NCBI GenBank assembly: GCA_021775425.1
Contig: JAJFHX010000015.1
Coordinates: forward strand, 1 to 64,000
Length of the DNA: 64,000 bases
Origin: Hyphomicrobiales bacterium
GTDB taxonomy: Bacteria; Pseudomonadota; Alphaproteobacteria; Rhizobiales; HXMU1428-3
Direction: 5' to 3'
Positions 1 to 10,022 of the stretch are shown here, piece by piece. Below the pieces are notes generated by a model. The model was not told the DNA's origin and ran no database searches. It saw only the letters and a list, made by a program, of their open reading frames with translations. The position numbers were made by a program, and so were the translations under genes. The first letter of the stretch is position 1. Each line of letters begins with the position of its first letter.

Positions 1-10
1 AAAGTCGCTT

Positions 11-84
11 GCGCCGAGAGGGAATACGGCGCTTTAGAGTGTGTCTCGGTTAGACGGGGGGCACTACCGATAGGAATGACACAC
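11..84. other. Inverted-repeat rich gene-free segment at the window edge
   Basis: No coding region is supported before position 236. Two foldable blocks are visible. GCGCCG at 11-16 pairs with CGGCGC at 27-32. GTGTGTC at 39-45 followed by TCGGT at 46-50 pairs with ACCGA at 66-70 and GACACAC at 78-84, with a seven-base bulge. It could be the 3' end of a structured RNA or a regulatory region whose remainder lies outside the window. I do not recognise an RNA family. Confidence 0.3.
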
Positions 85-235
85 CCTATAAAATAATAGA
101 ATAAGCGAACTTTTTTTGATTTCAATGGTTATTTTGCATCACAAAGGCACATTTACCCTTGGAAGTTGTAAAAGCGAGCCGGTTTCACGCTGGTTTTCCA
201 GTTTATAATGATTGTAAGTTACTGGAATGCAACAT

Positions 236-1021
236 TTAAAATTGACTGAAAAAATTGTTGGTTCCCTTGTCAAGCTGAAAAATGTTTTCATCAATTTTTT
301 TCTCATAATCGAGGTGTGAGAGGATAATCTGGGTCACCTGACCTGAGGAATCTGTCACTTTCCACTCACGAAGGTCAAAAGCCGGGTCTTTATTGAAGAA
401 AAGTTCTATCTGTCCGATGGCACTTCCCTTGCGATCAATCATGGTGACAACGATCTCTTCATCTGTTTCTACGACTGATTTTATGAGGGCGTCGCGGATG
501 ATGTTGACGTCTTCGGCAAGGAGAATTCTAAAGGGTGTGTTTTCAAGAGGGAAGCGATCTACCGTGTCGATATCTCTGTCTTCTATTGAAAGATATTTGC
601 CATCTGAAATGATGACCTGCAAGCTTGGTGGTGAATAATCAAAACGAATGCGTCCCGGGCGTTTGATGAAAAACTTACCCTTCTGCTTGCCATCATCCGG
701 GTTGACCTGCAGGAAACGACCGCTGAGGTCAGTCAGTTTGTTCATATATTCATTTATCTGGACGATGACCTGCTTTTGCTGTTCGGTCATGGTGGCTTCT
801 GTCAGGCCGTCTGTGATAGAGGCTGACCAGCCTGATTTATCCGGGTCGGCTGCATTTTTTTCTTCAGCTGCTGAAAGTGGTGAAATCTGGCTCTGGGAAA
901 TAAACGGAGTGAGACTGAGCAGAAGAGCCAGACCCAGGCTAGCCAGACTGGTTTTCAAAGCTGAGTTAATTTTCGTTGATTTCAAGCTTTGGGCTCTCAG
1001 TGTTGAAAATAACTGAAACAT
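236..1021 (-). CDS. lolA: Outer-membrane lipoprotein carrier protein LolA
   Basis: Periplasmic chaperone that accepts lipoproteins released by the LolCDE ABC complex and delivers them to the outer membrane. The 261-residue product has a long basic N-terminus, then a hydrophobic export segment (about residues 24-45). A LolA-type half-barrel follows, including the conserved stretch KGKFFIKRPGRIRFDY and later SDGKYLSIEDRD, the region family members use to bind acyl chains. The length is slightly above the usual 200-230 residues because of a charged insert after the signal region. It lies downstream of ftsK on the same strand, separated by 336 bases; ftsK followed by lolA is a common order in alphaproteobacteria. 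The family call is firm; the exact cleavage site is not. Confidence 0.9.
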   Translation of the reverse strand: MFQLFSTLRAQSLKSTKINSALKTSLASLGLALLLSLTPFISQSQISPLSAAEEKNAADPDKSGWSASITDGLTEATMTEQQKQVIVQINEYMNKLTDLSGRFLQVNPDDGKQKGKFFIKRPGRIRFDYSPPSLQVIISDGKYLSIEDRDIDTVDRFPLENTPFRILLAEDVNIIRDALIKSVVETDEEIVVTMIDRKGSAIGQIELFFNKDPAFDLREWKVTDSSGQVTQIILSHLDYEKKIDENIFQLDKGTNNFFSQF

Positions 1022-1357
1022 AGATGCGGTCTCCGGTATCCCGTTGGTTTTAAGCGTCGAGGCGGTTTCTTAGTCAGGCTGTTGTCAGAATTCAATGCGT
1101 GAGCAGTAATATTCCTAAAATCCGGCCAATTTCTTTTCTGCTTCTCTCTCAATATAGATGAGATCATCACTTGCATTTTACGAATGAGTTATGCGGAAAA
1201 GACGTTTTCAATACTCCCATATGTCATAGACTCATAAATGAGCATAAATATGAAAGAATCATAAAGACCTTACTATTGTATAAAGAATACGACAACTGTG
1301 AGGCGTCATTGAGATATAGAAAATGTAGCTAAAGTCGTATTTAGCTGTGATGTCTGC
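1022..1357. other. Intergenic region between ftsK and lolA
   Basis: This stretch of 336 bases has no convincing coding region. It is AT-rich and should contain the lolA promoter on the minus strand, but I cannot pick out reliable -35 and -10 boxes. A small inverted repeat near the ftsK end is listed separately. Confidence 0.5.
1327..1346 (-). terminator. Possible ftsK terminator hairpin
   Basis: AGCTAAA at 1327-1333 and TTTAGCT at 1340-1346 form a perfect 7-bp inverted repeat with a six-base loop, just past the ftsK stop. Read on the minus strand it is followed by ACATTTT, a poor T-run, so intrinsic termination is only possible. Confidence 0.35.
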
Positions 1358-3922
1358 TTAATAGCTGTCTCGCAGGATTTCCCGTTTGCCGTTTCGTCCT
1401 GCTTCAGAGACGATGCCTTCTTCTTCCATGCGCTCAATCAGAGTGGCGGCGCGGTTGTAGCCGATGGAAAGGCGGCGTTGAAGGTAGCTGATGGAGGCTT
1501 TCTGGTCTCTTATCACTATGGCGACGGCTTCATCGAACAAATCACCGGATTTATCGTTCGTGGCTGAGGCCTGATCATCATCAATCAGATCATCATCCAG
1601 CGTAATTGTATCAAGATATTCCGGAGCGCCTTGTGATCTTAAATGTTCGACCACTTTTTCAACTTCATCATCGCCGACAAACGCGCCGTGAACGCGCAGC
1701 ATACGGCTGCCGCCTGGCATGAACAGCATGTCACCGCGGCCAAGCAGTTGTTCGGCGCCTTCTTTGCCAAGAATGGTGCGGCTGTCAATTTTCGAGGTGA
1801 CCTGAAAGCTGATGCGGGTCGGGAAATTGGCTTTGATGGTGCCTGTTATGACATCAACGGAAGGGCGCTGGGTGGCCATGATGACGTGAATGCCGGCGGC
1901 TCTGGCCATTTGTGCGAGGCGCTGGACGGCGGCTTCAATTTCTTTGCCGGCGACCATCATCAGGTCTGCCATTTCATCAATGACGACGACAATCATCGGT
2001 ATCGGCTCAAATTCCAGCACTTCTTCTTCAAAGATGGCCCGGCCGGTATTCTGATCAAATCCGGTTTGTACCATGCGGGTGAGGGGTTCGCCGTTTTCAT
2101 TGGCTTCGTTGACGCGGTCATTAAAGGACTGGATGTTGCGCACACCAAGTTTTGACATCTGGCGGTAGCGATCTTCCATTTCACGAACGGCCCATTTTAA
2201 GGCTGAAACGGCCTTTTGCGGATCAGTGACGACGGGGGTGAGCAGATGCGGGATGCCGTCATATATGCTGAGTTCTAGCATTTTGGGGTCGATCATGATC
2301 ATGCGGCACTGATCAGGCGTGAGGCGATACAGCAGGGAGAGCAGCATTGTATTAATGCCAACAGATTTACCAGAGCCGGTGGTGCCTGCAATCAGCAAAT
2401 GCGGCATGGCGGAAAGATCCGTTACAACGGGTTCGCCGCCAATGGCTTTGCCAAGGATGAGCGGCAAGGGCAAGTCGGTGTGATAAAATTCTGGTGCTTC
2501 AACCAGGTCGCGCAGGTAAACGGTTTCAAAAGAGGCGTTTGGCAGCTCAATGCCAAGGGCGCTTCTGCCGGGGATGACGGCGATGCGGGCTGAGAGCGCG
2601 CTCATTGAGCGAGCGATGTCATCAGCAAGGCCGACGATGCGGGCGGTTTTAATGCCTCGGGCCGGTTCAAACTCAAACAAGGTCACAACCGGGCCGGGCC
2701 GGACATTGAGAATGGAACCTTTGATGCCAAAATCGAGCAGGACGGTTTCCAGCATGGTGGCCATTTCAAGGAGTTCATCATGGCTGAGGGTTGACGCTGG
2801 TTGCGGTGCTGGCATGTTCAGCAGCTCAACGGGGGGGAGAATGAACTGATGCTGATCAAGCCCCATATTGGCGTTTAGCATCGGGGCTTTGCCTGCGCCA
2901 ACGGGCCTTAACCCTTTGGCTGACATCGTGCCCATTTCCGGGTTTTGAGGGGCCTGATGCAATGGCCTAGCCGACATTGGTGGCATTTGGTGGGGCGGCA
3001 TATTCTGGGGTGGTATTTGATGCTGTGATCTCTCACCGTTCCTGAAATCAGCTGGTGTGTGGGGCCGCATGAGAGGCTGCTGTAATTTGCCATTGAACAA
3101 TGCCTGTTTTCCATCGGGCTGCGCTGCCGGGTTATGGGGCGGGTAAATGTCAGGGCCGCTTTTGGCATAGTCGTTGTTGTTTGTAGTTAACGGTTCGGCA
3201 TTGCGCCACCACTGGCGCTGGTTGTAGTTTTTGTCAACTGTTCTGGCTGAGCGATATCGCAGCCAATAGCTGAAGCGGTTAAATGGTGCTTTGAGGGTGG
3301 CTTTAAACTGCTCTTTATCTTCAATGTGGAACAGCACAGCGAGATCTTTGTGGGTCAGGCCGAGGGTAAAAGAAAATGCGATGACGGAGAGTGCCATCAG
3401 CATCAGGAAATATGTCAGCACATAAAGGGTTGAGCTCTGGGTCATGGCGTCGAGCATGAATATCTGGGCCATGGTATCGCCAGCGATGCCGCCATAGCTT
3501 TGCGGGAGTTTCCAGCCTTCAGTGCGCGGTAACAGCGTTACTGTTGTGGCGAGGAGGACTGAACTGACAGGCCAGCTGAGGAGGCGAAGGCGCAGTTTAT
3601 CAACGGGCTTGTTTAACAGCAGGCGAAAGCCGGCGGCAGCTATGGGGAGAATGATGAAAATGGCAGCCAGTCCGAAAATCTGAAACAGGATATCAGCGAA
3701 AATGGCTCCTGATTTGCCGAGCAGATTGTTGGTGGTGGCATTTGTTGCGTGGTTGAGGCTCGGATCATTGACAGACCAGCTCAGTAGGCTTGCCCAGCAC
3801 AACAGGGCACAAATTATCAGCCCGGCGCCGATTGATTTGATGCTGCCTTGCTTTAATCCGTACTCAAGTGAGTTGGGCAAAAAATGCTTTTTTCTGGATC
3901 TCCTTGTGGCCGCAACAGCCAT
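1358..3922 (-). CDS. ftsK: DNA translocase FtsK
   Basis: Septal DNA pump that moves the chromosome terminus toward the division plane and activates XerCD at dif. The 854-residue product has four N-terminal membrane segments (within about residues 30-190) and a Pro/Gln/Met-rich linker (about 240-370). The RecA-like motor has Walker [11 protein letters not shown] near residue 512 and Walker [11 protein letters not shown] near residue 644. A C-terminal winged-helix gamma domain of about 65 residues contains the typical [17 protein letters not shown] stretch, which in the family reads KOPS sites. Length matches alphaproteobacterial FtsK. It starts eight bases after the aminotransferase stop, so the two are very likely cotranscribed. 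Confidence 0.97.
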   Translation of the reverse strand: MAVAATRRSRKKHFLPNSLEYGLKQGSIKSIGAGLIICALLCWASLLSWSVNDPSLNHATNATTNNLLGKSGAIFADILFQIFGLAAIFIILPIAAAGFRLLLNKPVDKLRLRLLSWPVSSVLLATTVTLLPRTEGWKLPQSYGGIAGDTMAQIFMLDAMTQSSTLYVLTYFLMLMALSVIAFSFTLGLTHKDLAVLFHIEDKEQFKATLKAPFNRFSYWLRYRSARTVDKNYNQRQWWRNAEPLTTNNNDYAKSGPDIYPPHNPAAQPDGKQALFNGKLQQPLMRPHTPADFRNGERSQHQIPPQNMPPHQMPPMSARPLHQAPQNPEMGTMSAKGLRPVGAGKAPMLNANMGLDQHQFILPPVELLNMPAPQPASTLSHDELLEMATMLETVLLDFGIKGSILNVRPGPVVTLFEFEPARGIKTARIVGLADDIARSMSALSARIAVIPGRSALGIELPNASFETVYLRDLVEAPEFYHTDLPLPLILGKAIGGEPVVTDLSAMPHLLIAGTTGSGKSVGINTMLLSLLYRLTPDQCRMIMIDPKMLELSIYDGIPHLLTPVVTDPQKAVSALKWAVREMEDRYRQMSKLGVRNIQSFNDRVNEANENGEPLTRMVQTGFDQNTGRAIFEEEVLEFEPIPMIVVVIDEMADLMMVAGKEIEAAVQRLAQMARAAGIHVIMATQRPSVDVITGTIKANFPTRISFQVTSKIDSRTILGKEGAEQLLGRGDMLFMPGGSRMLRVHGAFVGDDEVEKVVEHLRSQGAPEYLDTITLDDDLIDDDQASATNDKSGDLFDEAVAIVIRDQKASISYLQRRLSIGYNRAATLIERMEEEGIVSEAGRNGKREILRDSY

Positions 3923-3930
3923 GATTTACC

Positions 3931-5133
3931 TCATTTTAAAACGCGCAACAACCGCTCCAGGGCCTGTTCGGTTTGCTCCAGAGAGCCAACCAGGGCCATG
4001 CGTGCGTAATTTTCACCCGGATTAAACCCCAGTTCATCCGTTTGGGCTAAATACGCACCAGGTAGGAGTTTAAGACCACAACCTTTCCAAAGTGTTGAGA
4101 CGGCCGCTTTTCCACCGCCAAAATCAGTAAAATTGAGCCAGAGAAAAAAACCACCTGCCGGTTTTTGGGCCTGATAGCGATTTTGCAGCATATTTTCGGC
4201 TAAATTGAACTTTTCGGCGTATAATTCACGGTTTTCCCGGACATGGGTTTCATCCTGCCAAAGAAGGCTTGAAAGGTGCTGAATCGGCCCTGGGATCTGC
4301 GGCGCGGCGACATTGCGGAATTTTTGAAACGCGGTCATGAAGGTTTCGTCTCCAATAATCAGGCCAGAGCGGATGCCGGGTACGTTTGAGCGTTTGGAGA
4401 GTGAGTTGAAGATACAGACATTGTCAAAAACCTGGCCATCGTGATTGCTGGCCATTTCCACTGCTACTTCAAGGGCTGAATGTGGTTTTTCGCCGGAATA
4501 GATTTCTGAATAGCATTCATCAGAATACAGCATCAGATTGTGCTGGCGGGCAAAGCTGATGGTGTTTTTAAGATAGGCTTTGTCTGCAACAGCTCCCTCA
4601 GGGTTGGAGGGGGTGCAGAGATAGAAGGCGATGGTCCGGCTGGCTATATCTTGCGGGATGGAGGAAAGGTCTGGCAGAAAGCCAGTTTGTTTGGTGCTGT
4701 TGAGGAAATAGGGGGTCGCGCCAGCTGCAAGGGCGGCAGCGCCATAGACCTGATAATAGGGATTGGGGATCAGCACGACCGGGTTTGATATATCTGGCCG
4801 GCGGGCTTTGGCCATCAAAACGGCATAAAACAGACCTTCTCTGCTGCCATTGAGTGGCAGGCAGTTGGCTGGCTTGAGCTGGTTTTTCAAGGTTGGATAG
4901 CGGGTTTCAGCCCAGTTGATCATGGCTTGTTGTAATTCTGCGGTGCCATCAATGGGAGGATATTTTGCGACTTCCCCCATGGCTTCCTGAAGCCTTGAGG
5001 TTAGCCATGATGGGGGCTGATGTCGCGGCGCGCCGATGGTCAGATCGATTGGCTGATCGCCGGGGGGAATGCCATCAAGCTGGCTGCGCAATCTGGCGAA
5101 AGGGGATTGAATATCGTTGTAGGTTTCAAGCAT
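3931..5133 (-). CDS. Class I/II PLP-dependent aminotransferase
   Basis: Cytosolic fold-type I aminotransferase of 400 residues. Seen in the sequence: the N-terminal substrate-loop region (LTIGAPRHQPP), the CTPSNPEGAV motif, the YSDECYSEIY motif that holds the PLP pyridine ring, and SLSKRSNVPG around residue 245, where the lysine should form the Schiff base. A GGFFLWL segment near the C-terminus is typical of the family. Relatives next to ftsK/lolA are usually annotated as aspartate or N-succinyldiaminopimelate aminotransferase (DapC-like), but substrate cannot be read from sequence. It is upstream of ftsK in an apparent operon with only eight bases between them. Confidence 0.88.
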   Translation of the reverse strand: MLETYNDIQSPFARLRSQLDGIPPGDQPIDLTIGAPRHQPPSWLTSRLQEAMGEVAKYPPIDGTAELQQAMINWAETRYPTLKNQLKPANCLPLNGSREGLFYAVLMAKARRPDISNPVVLIPNPYYQVYGAAALAAGATPYFLNSTKQTGFLPDLSSIPQDIASRTIAFYLCTPSNPEGAVADKAYLKNTISFARQHNLMLYSDECYSEIYSGEKPHSALEVAVEMASNHDGQVFDNVCIFNSLSKRSNVPGIRSGLIIGDETFMTAFQKFRNVAAPQIPGPIQHLSSLLWQDETHVRENRELYAEKFNLAENMLQNRYQAQKPAGGFFLWLNFTDFGGGKAAVSTLWKGCGLKLLPGAYLAQTDELGFNPGENYARMALVGSLEQTEQALERLLRVLK

Positions 5134-5297
5134 TGAGGGTGACCGTTTGGTTGCTATTGTTCAATTGAACCGGGCAATTATTTGATTACGGAATTGACAG
5201 CCGGAACTCGGGTTGCAGCAATTTACAACAATAGAGACTGAGAAATCTTTTGTCATCAGCAAGTTAACACAGGAAATCGTTTGAAAAAGAGAGGGCT

Positions 5298-6452
5298 TTA
5301 TGCGCTTTCTCTATACTGGATATTTCCTGTTGCATCAAACTCTAAGCCATCATCAAGGGCTGAGATGAAATTTGAAAGCGGGATCATGAACTGGCTTGGC
5401 TGGCCGCTGATCGCGGTCAGGAACGGGTCGGCTGCGAGGAAGGGTAACCAGTGTTCGCTTGGGTGGGGGATCGTGCTGTATTTAGCCTGATCCTGTTTTG
5501 AGACCGGAACGGTGATGCCAGCAAATCTGACTTTCTTTTTTGCGTCAACAAGTGGGTTTTCTGTTCTTGCATCTTCCAGCAAAGGGGCGAGGGCAGAAAT
5601 GGCCTGATCGGTCATCTGGTCAAAATTCGGGGCGCCGTTCTGGCGCAAAAACCCAAATGATGACACCGGGATGGCATAGAGGCGCGGGCCGTTCTCTTCA
5701 TCTGACATTAAGGCTCTTAGGCCAGTTTCAAATGCATGATCCTGATGAATTGTGGTGGCCATGGTTTTTAAAATGGTTGTCGGGTTTGTGGCGACTTTAA
5801 AGGCACCAGAGGCGTAATTGCGAAAAATCCGCTCATATTTGGTGAATGCGATGATGATATTGTCAAAATGTCCGTACCTGCCTGTGCCAATGTCTGACAT
5901 TAAGCGGATGAAACCAGTGGTTTCTGATGGGGAGAGCTTTTGTAACGCCGGTTGGCAAATGATGAGAGAATTTGCCTTGAGTAAGCTTTGCTGAAACTTA
6001 ACCAGTGGATTTTCTTCTGATTGTTCAAACTCAGTTGTCGGGGAGGCAAATTTGCCTAGAAAATCATAATCATCACGCAGATCATCAATGGCGATCTGAT
6101 AATAGCCCTGCAATTCATGACCGGGGCGGCGGAAAAAGGACCATTTACTGGTGCCAAAATCAATGCCTATCCTGATTTCTCTGACTGGGCCTGCCGGGTC
6201 AGATTCAAAGGTGGTTCTTGGTGCGTTAAATTTTAAGGCAAACAGATTTTCAAGTTGTTTCAAGCCACTGGCATCCGGAAACCTGGCGATCATATTCGGT
6301 GAATAGCCATGTGCTTTGGCGATCAGACTTTGATGAAGACTGGCGCAAAGGGTTGTTTTGCCGGTTTTGCGGGCACCAACTATTGCTATATGGGGCTCGG
6401 CTTCCGAAGTTACCGTCCGCCCCTTCTGGGTGGTTTTCGATGAATTTAACAA
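5298..6452 (-). CDS. P-loop NTPase of unknown function, GTPase-like
   Basis: I do not recognise a named family for this 384-residue protein. It has a clear Walker A loop, GARKTGKTT at residues 26-34, right after a short polar N-terminus. Further on come a strand ending in AIDDLRDDYDFL and, near residue 203, AFTKYERI at the place where a GTPase would carry its NKxD/TKxD base-recognition motif. That suggests a TRAFAC-like GTPase with a degenerate G4 (TKYE), but ATP binding is not excluded. No membrane segment or signal peptide is seen. It is divergent from the 938-residue protein at 6647 across a 194-base gap, so the two probably share regulation and perhaps function. Confidence 0.7.
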   Translation of the reverse strand: MLNSSKTTQKGRTVTSEAEPHIAIVGARKTGKTTLCASLHQSLIAKAHGYSPNMIARFPDASGLKQLENLFALKFNAPRTTFESDPAGPVREIRIGIDFGTSKWSFFRRPGHELQGYYQIAIDDLRDDYDFLGKFASPTTEFEQSEENPLVKFQQSLLKANSLIICQPALQKLSPSETTGFIRLMSDIGTGRYGHFDNIIIAFTKYERIFRNYASGAFKVATNPTTILKTMATTIHQDHAFETGLRALMSDEENGPRLYAIPVSSFGFLRQNGAPNFDQMTDQAISALAPLLEDARTENPLVDAKKKVRFAGITVPVSKQDQAKYSTIPHPSEHWLPFLAADPFLTAISGQPSQFMIPLSNFISALDDGLEFDATGNIQYRESA

Positions 6453-6646
6453 ATAATTCTGGCCTCAAAATTAAGCTGCTAATCTAACATTGTTGGCTTG
6501 CTCTATAAACTGTTGTTTCATTTTTTGGTGGAGTTCTCAACAAGCTTGCTTCGAACACATTTCCTTGCCACAAATGCAGTTGTTTTTGATTTGGTTTATC
6601 ATCCCTCAACCGGGTTGAACTGAAATATGTCGGGACGAACGAATTT

Positions 6647-9463
6647 ATGAGCGGGTTGAATCATCTGGATATCATCTGGCTGGCTGAGCAGAACATGGCG
6701 GTAATTTATTGCCGTGATGAAGTGCCGCGCGAATTTGTGGCGGCTGCCATCATCCTTAAGGGTGAAGATGGGACCGATCTGTTTATCCCTTATGAGGGTT
6801 ATGTCGATGGGGCACCAATTTGTTTTACCATTGACCGTGGCCTGGCTTACCGCATTTCTGTGCTTGGCTTTGGGCCAGCCACGGAAACGGTTGAGCTTGC
6901 GGCATGGACTTTAAACGAAACGCTGGTGGTAGCTGGTGGGGGTGCCAGTGATGAAAGCCGCCATGAAACTTCATCGCATCAAATAGATATGAGCCTGCTC
7001 GGATTTGGGGAGCGCAATCTTGTCTGGCAGGGGAAGATATCTTCTGAGATTGGCTACAACGTTGTTGATTTTTCGGTAGAGGGTGAAGTTGATTACAGTG
7101 CTTTGCTTTCTGAATATCTGATGGACACAAGGCAGGTCGAGAATGAAACTTTCACGGCCTTTTATGTGGCGGCTGTTCCGCGGCGCGTTTCTAACGATGA
7201 AGAAGAAATTGGCCCGGCCCTGCAACTCAGGCCGTTACACCATTTTCACTTTGGTTTAAAAGCACAAACGAAGTCTGTTGAAGTAACGGAAGCTGTTGTT
7301 TCAGAATATGGTGATGGCTATGAGGAAGATGAAGATTTAGCAAGTGGCTCTTCACTTGAAAGTGCAGCTATCATCAACCGGCATGGTGGCATTGAATTCC
7401 GCGAAGCGCCGGAGTTCATTTTGAATATGGGTATGGCGCATGAACAGGTTGATTTTGTGCTTTCGCATGGCTTTCAGGTGTTTTGGCGCCGTCAATTCGA
7501 GACATGGTCACAGGCGGGGGATGGGGCGTTGTTGCTCGACATGCCGGGTGGGTCTTCTGCAGGAGCTGATGCCAGTTTTCAAATGCAGACCTTTTCTGAG
7601 CGCAATGACCTGCTGCAGCAGGGCGGTTACAGCTATTTTAACTGGGATATTCAGCAAGCGATTATTGGTGATGTGGTCGGGGTGGTTTTTGATTCTGAAG
7701 ATGCCTCAATAAAGCTGGATGTCACTTTGGACGGGGAGCAGCAGGTTTTACCCATTAGAGACCACAGCGCTTTGTTCATTTTTATGGGTGATAAATTCGT
7801 GCCGCTCACCAGAGAGGTATTGTTACTACCGGAAAACCTGGGTGTGACGGCGCGGCTTCAAGCGCATATTGATGCAGGTTTGCAGCAGAACCGGTTACGG
7901 ACGGACCTTAAAGGTGAGCGGGTGAAATGTGCGCATGGTTTGCTTGAACGCGATGAATTGCTGCAAGAAATATTTACCATTGAGACCTTGAAGGAGATTG
8001 CCGGCAAGGGGCCGTTTGGCCCTGAGCTGATGGTTTACCGTGATCATATATTGCGGGTTGTTCAATCGGCCGAAATGGGGGGCTGGATGTCAGAGATTGA
8101 ACAAAGACGGATCAATACACGCCAGACTCCTACCGGCCGACTTGTGGATACATTGCAGTTTGAGACATTCTGTAAAGCACCGCAACTGGCACATGCGCTG
8201 GTTTTTAATGAAAGCTTTCGCAATAAATTTCATAGCAAACCGATTGATCCGCACAGTTTTCGAATGCCGGTGCTTGAATATCTGATGAGTAAATTATTTT
8301 CTGACCCGGTGATTGACTGGGCGATGCGTTTAAAGGGAGAAAGCCAGGCCATATTGTGGCATCTGGTGCTGAAGCGCCCTGAGATGGTGGAGCGGCTTTA
8401 TGAACTGAAATTAGAACCTGATATTGCGCTGAACCCGTTTGATGATCAGGTGCTTAGTCATGTTGAGACGGCGCTTCATGATAGCAGCCATATTTCTGCC
8501 GGGCTGATTGAACGCCGGGTCATTCCGATTTTTAAAGCGTTGAAAGATGATGAAAAAGTTGCTGAGTTATCTGACTTTGCCAGAGCGCTGAATTTTGGTG
8601 CGGATGGCAAAGCGCTTAGCCTTGGGGAGTTGAGCGTCTGTCTGGCTGCTGTTGAAACAGCCGGTGGCCAATGGGCAAAGTGGCGGGAAGATGCCATAGA
8701 AATTTTTCAGCCCCTTGTGACTCCGCTGGTGCTTGAGGTGCCGGGCTTTGATGAGGGTGAAGATTTTTCAGCCTTAGACAATTTAAATGAATTTCGCCAG
8801 GAAACGGGCCACCTGATTGAGCGGGTGGTGAAAGAACTGGGCATGCAAACCGAACAGCAGGTGAGGGCGATTGAGTTTTTACACGAGGCGGAAAGCCATG
8901 TTCTGCTCAATGAAATCGCTTCAAAACTTGATCTGGCGCTGAAGTATCACCGTGATCTCAGTGTTGGTGTGCAGCAAATTTATGATCATTTTGGTGTGAC
9001 ATCAGAGCAGTTGGTTCACCTTGGTGAGATTGATGCCGGAGAATGGCCGAATATTGAGACATTTGCACCTCAGTTTCAGGAGCCTTTGTTAAAGCGGCTT
9101 TCTGTTCAACAGGCGGAATTTGACCGGCTGGTGAAGGAATTTGCGCAGGGCGCGCAGCCAGATGATGAACTGTTTCACCAGACGCTGGTTGATGCTCTGG
9201 CGGAGCTGGCGAAAAGCCTGCCTTATCTGTTGTGGCTGGAAACCGGACAGGCGATCGAGGAGCGGGTGGAAAATGTTCAGAAAAAGCTTAAATACGCTTT
9301 GATCAAAGTGTCACCGGGGAGTTCTAAATTGCGCCGGTCGAAGGTTATTTCTGAGGCTGTAAAAACGCTTATTGAGGCTGAAAAGATGGGCGCGCAGGGC
9401 TGGCCGGTTGTTTCGCAATCTCTTGACCAGATTGAGAAAGAATTACCCCTTGCCGGGGGGTGA
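6647..9463 (+). CDS. Large protein of unknown function paired with a P-loop NTPase
   Basis: A 938-residue cytosolic-looking protein with no signal peptide and no membrane helix. Residues 1-90 and about 115-230 look beta-rich, like two small sandwich-type domains, separated by an acidic/Ser-rich spacer. An acidic linker (around 220-235, many E, D and Y) leads to a mixed central region. The last 500 or so residues are strongly helical, rich in Leu, Glu, His and Ala, with long amphipathic stretches such as LIERVVKELGMQTEQQVRAI. No catalytic motif stands out. Its only partner here is the divergent P-loop NTPase at 5298-6452. By position it could be an effector or adaptor controlled by that NTPase. 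The start follows a weak GGGACG ribosome site. Confidence 0.75.
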   Translation: MSGLNHLDIIWLAEQNMAVIYCRDEVPREFVAAAIILKGEDGTDLFIPYEGYVDGAPICFTIDRGLAYRISVLGFGPATETVELAAWTLNETLVVAGGGASDESRHETSSHQIDMSLLGFGERNLVWQGKISSEIGYNVVDFSVEGEVDYSALLSEYLMDTRQVENETFTAFYVAAVPRRVSNDEEEIGPALQLRPLHHFHFGLKAQTKSVEVTEAVVSEYGDGYEEDEDLASGSSLESAAIINRHGGIEFREAPEFILNMGMAHEQVDFVLSHGFQVFWRRQFETWSQAGDGALLLDMPGGSSAGADASFQMQTFSERNDLLQQGGYSYFNWDIQQAIIGDVVGVVFDSEDASIKLDVTLDGEQQVLPIRDHSALFIFMGDKFVPLTREVLLLPENLGVTARLQAHIDAGLQQNRLRTDLKGERVKCAHGLLERDELLQEIFTIETLKEIAGKGPFGPELMVYRDHILRVVQSAEMGGWMSEIEQRRINTRQTPTGRLVDTLQFETFCKAPQLAHALVFNESFRNKFHSKPIDPHSFRMPVLEYLMSKLFSDPVIDWAMRLKGESQAILWHLVLKRPEMVERLYELKLEPDIALNPFDDQVLSHVETALHDSSHISAGLIERRVIPIFKALKDDEKVAELSDFARALNFGADGKALSLGELSVCLAAVETAGGQWAKWREDAIEIFQPLVTPLVLEVPGFDEGEDFSALDNLNEFRQETGHLIERVVKELGMQTEQQVRAIEFLHEAESHVLLNEIASKLDLALKYHRDLSVGVQQIYDHFGVTSEQLVHLGEIDAGEWPNIETFAPQFQEPLLKRLSVQQAEFDRLVKEFAQGAQPDDELFHQTLVDALAELAKSLPYLLWLETGQAIEERVENVQKKLKYALIKVSPGSSKLRRSKVISEAVKTLIEAEKMGAQGWPVVSQSLDQIEKELPLAGG

Positions 9464-9552
9464 TTTTTTGCTTGCACTTTTCAGAACTTTCGTGCAATAC
9501 GCTGATTTTTTAGACGACTGATTTTGATATATAATATTAAGGAGACCCTTTA

Positions 9553-10020
9553 ATGGAAAGCGAAAACCTCTTCAGTGAGAATGCGCTCGTTGAGGCCTGC
9601 GAACTTCAGGATGAAAGTCTTGTGGTTGGGCAGCTTGATGAGCGGAAAGATTATTTTAAAGAAAGAGCTGGCGAGAAATTTGCCGGTATTCATCTGATTG
9701 TCGATTGTGTTGGCGCGAAAAACCTTTCTTCTTTGGAAAAAGTTGAACGGTGTTTACGCGACGCGATTAATGTTGCCGGTGCAACATTGCTGCATATTCA
9801 TCTGCATCATTTTACGCCAAATGGCGGGATTTCTGGTGTGGCTGTTTTGGCAGAATCCCATATTTCAATACATAGCTGGCCAGAAAATGGTTATGCCGCT
9901 ATGGATGTTTTTATGTGCGGCGATGCTGACCCACATAAAACACTGGATATTATTCAAAAAGCGTTTGAGCCAACTGAGCTCCGCACAGAAGAAATATTAC
10001 GTGGAAAGGATGTTCTTTAG
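9553..10020 (+). CDS. speD: S-adenosylmethionine decarboxylase proenzyme
   Basis: Makes decarboxylated S-adenosylmethionine, the aminopropyl donor for spermidine. The 155-residue proenzyme carries the hallmark ESHISIHSWPE. By family precedent the chain self-cleaves between Glu101 and Ser102, and Ser102 becomes the pyruvoyl cofactor. The conserved H and C (AAMDVFMCG) of the class 1B prokaryotic enzyme follow. Start choice is supported by AAGGAG eight bases upstream. The N-terminus (about 40 residues before the conserved GIHLIVDCVGA) is longer than in the shortest homologues. The stop lies two bases before the speE start, so the two enzymes of spermidine synthesis are coupled. Confidence 0.95.
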   Translation: MESENLFSENALVEACELQDESLVVGQLDERKDYFKERAGEKFAGIHLIVDCVGAKNLSSLEKVERCLRDAINVAGATLLHIHLHHFTPNGGISGVAVLAESHISIHSWPENGYAAMDVFMCGDADPHKTLDIIQKAFEPTELRTEEILRGKDVL

Positions 10021-10022
10021 CG

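Noticed and set aside
393-1016. Plus-strand open frames opposite lolA
   Set aside because: They are antisense to a clear lolA gene, have skewed composition and no recognisable domains; treated as shadows.
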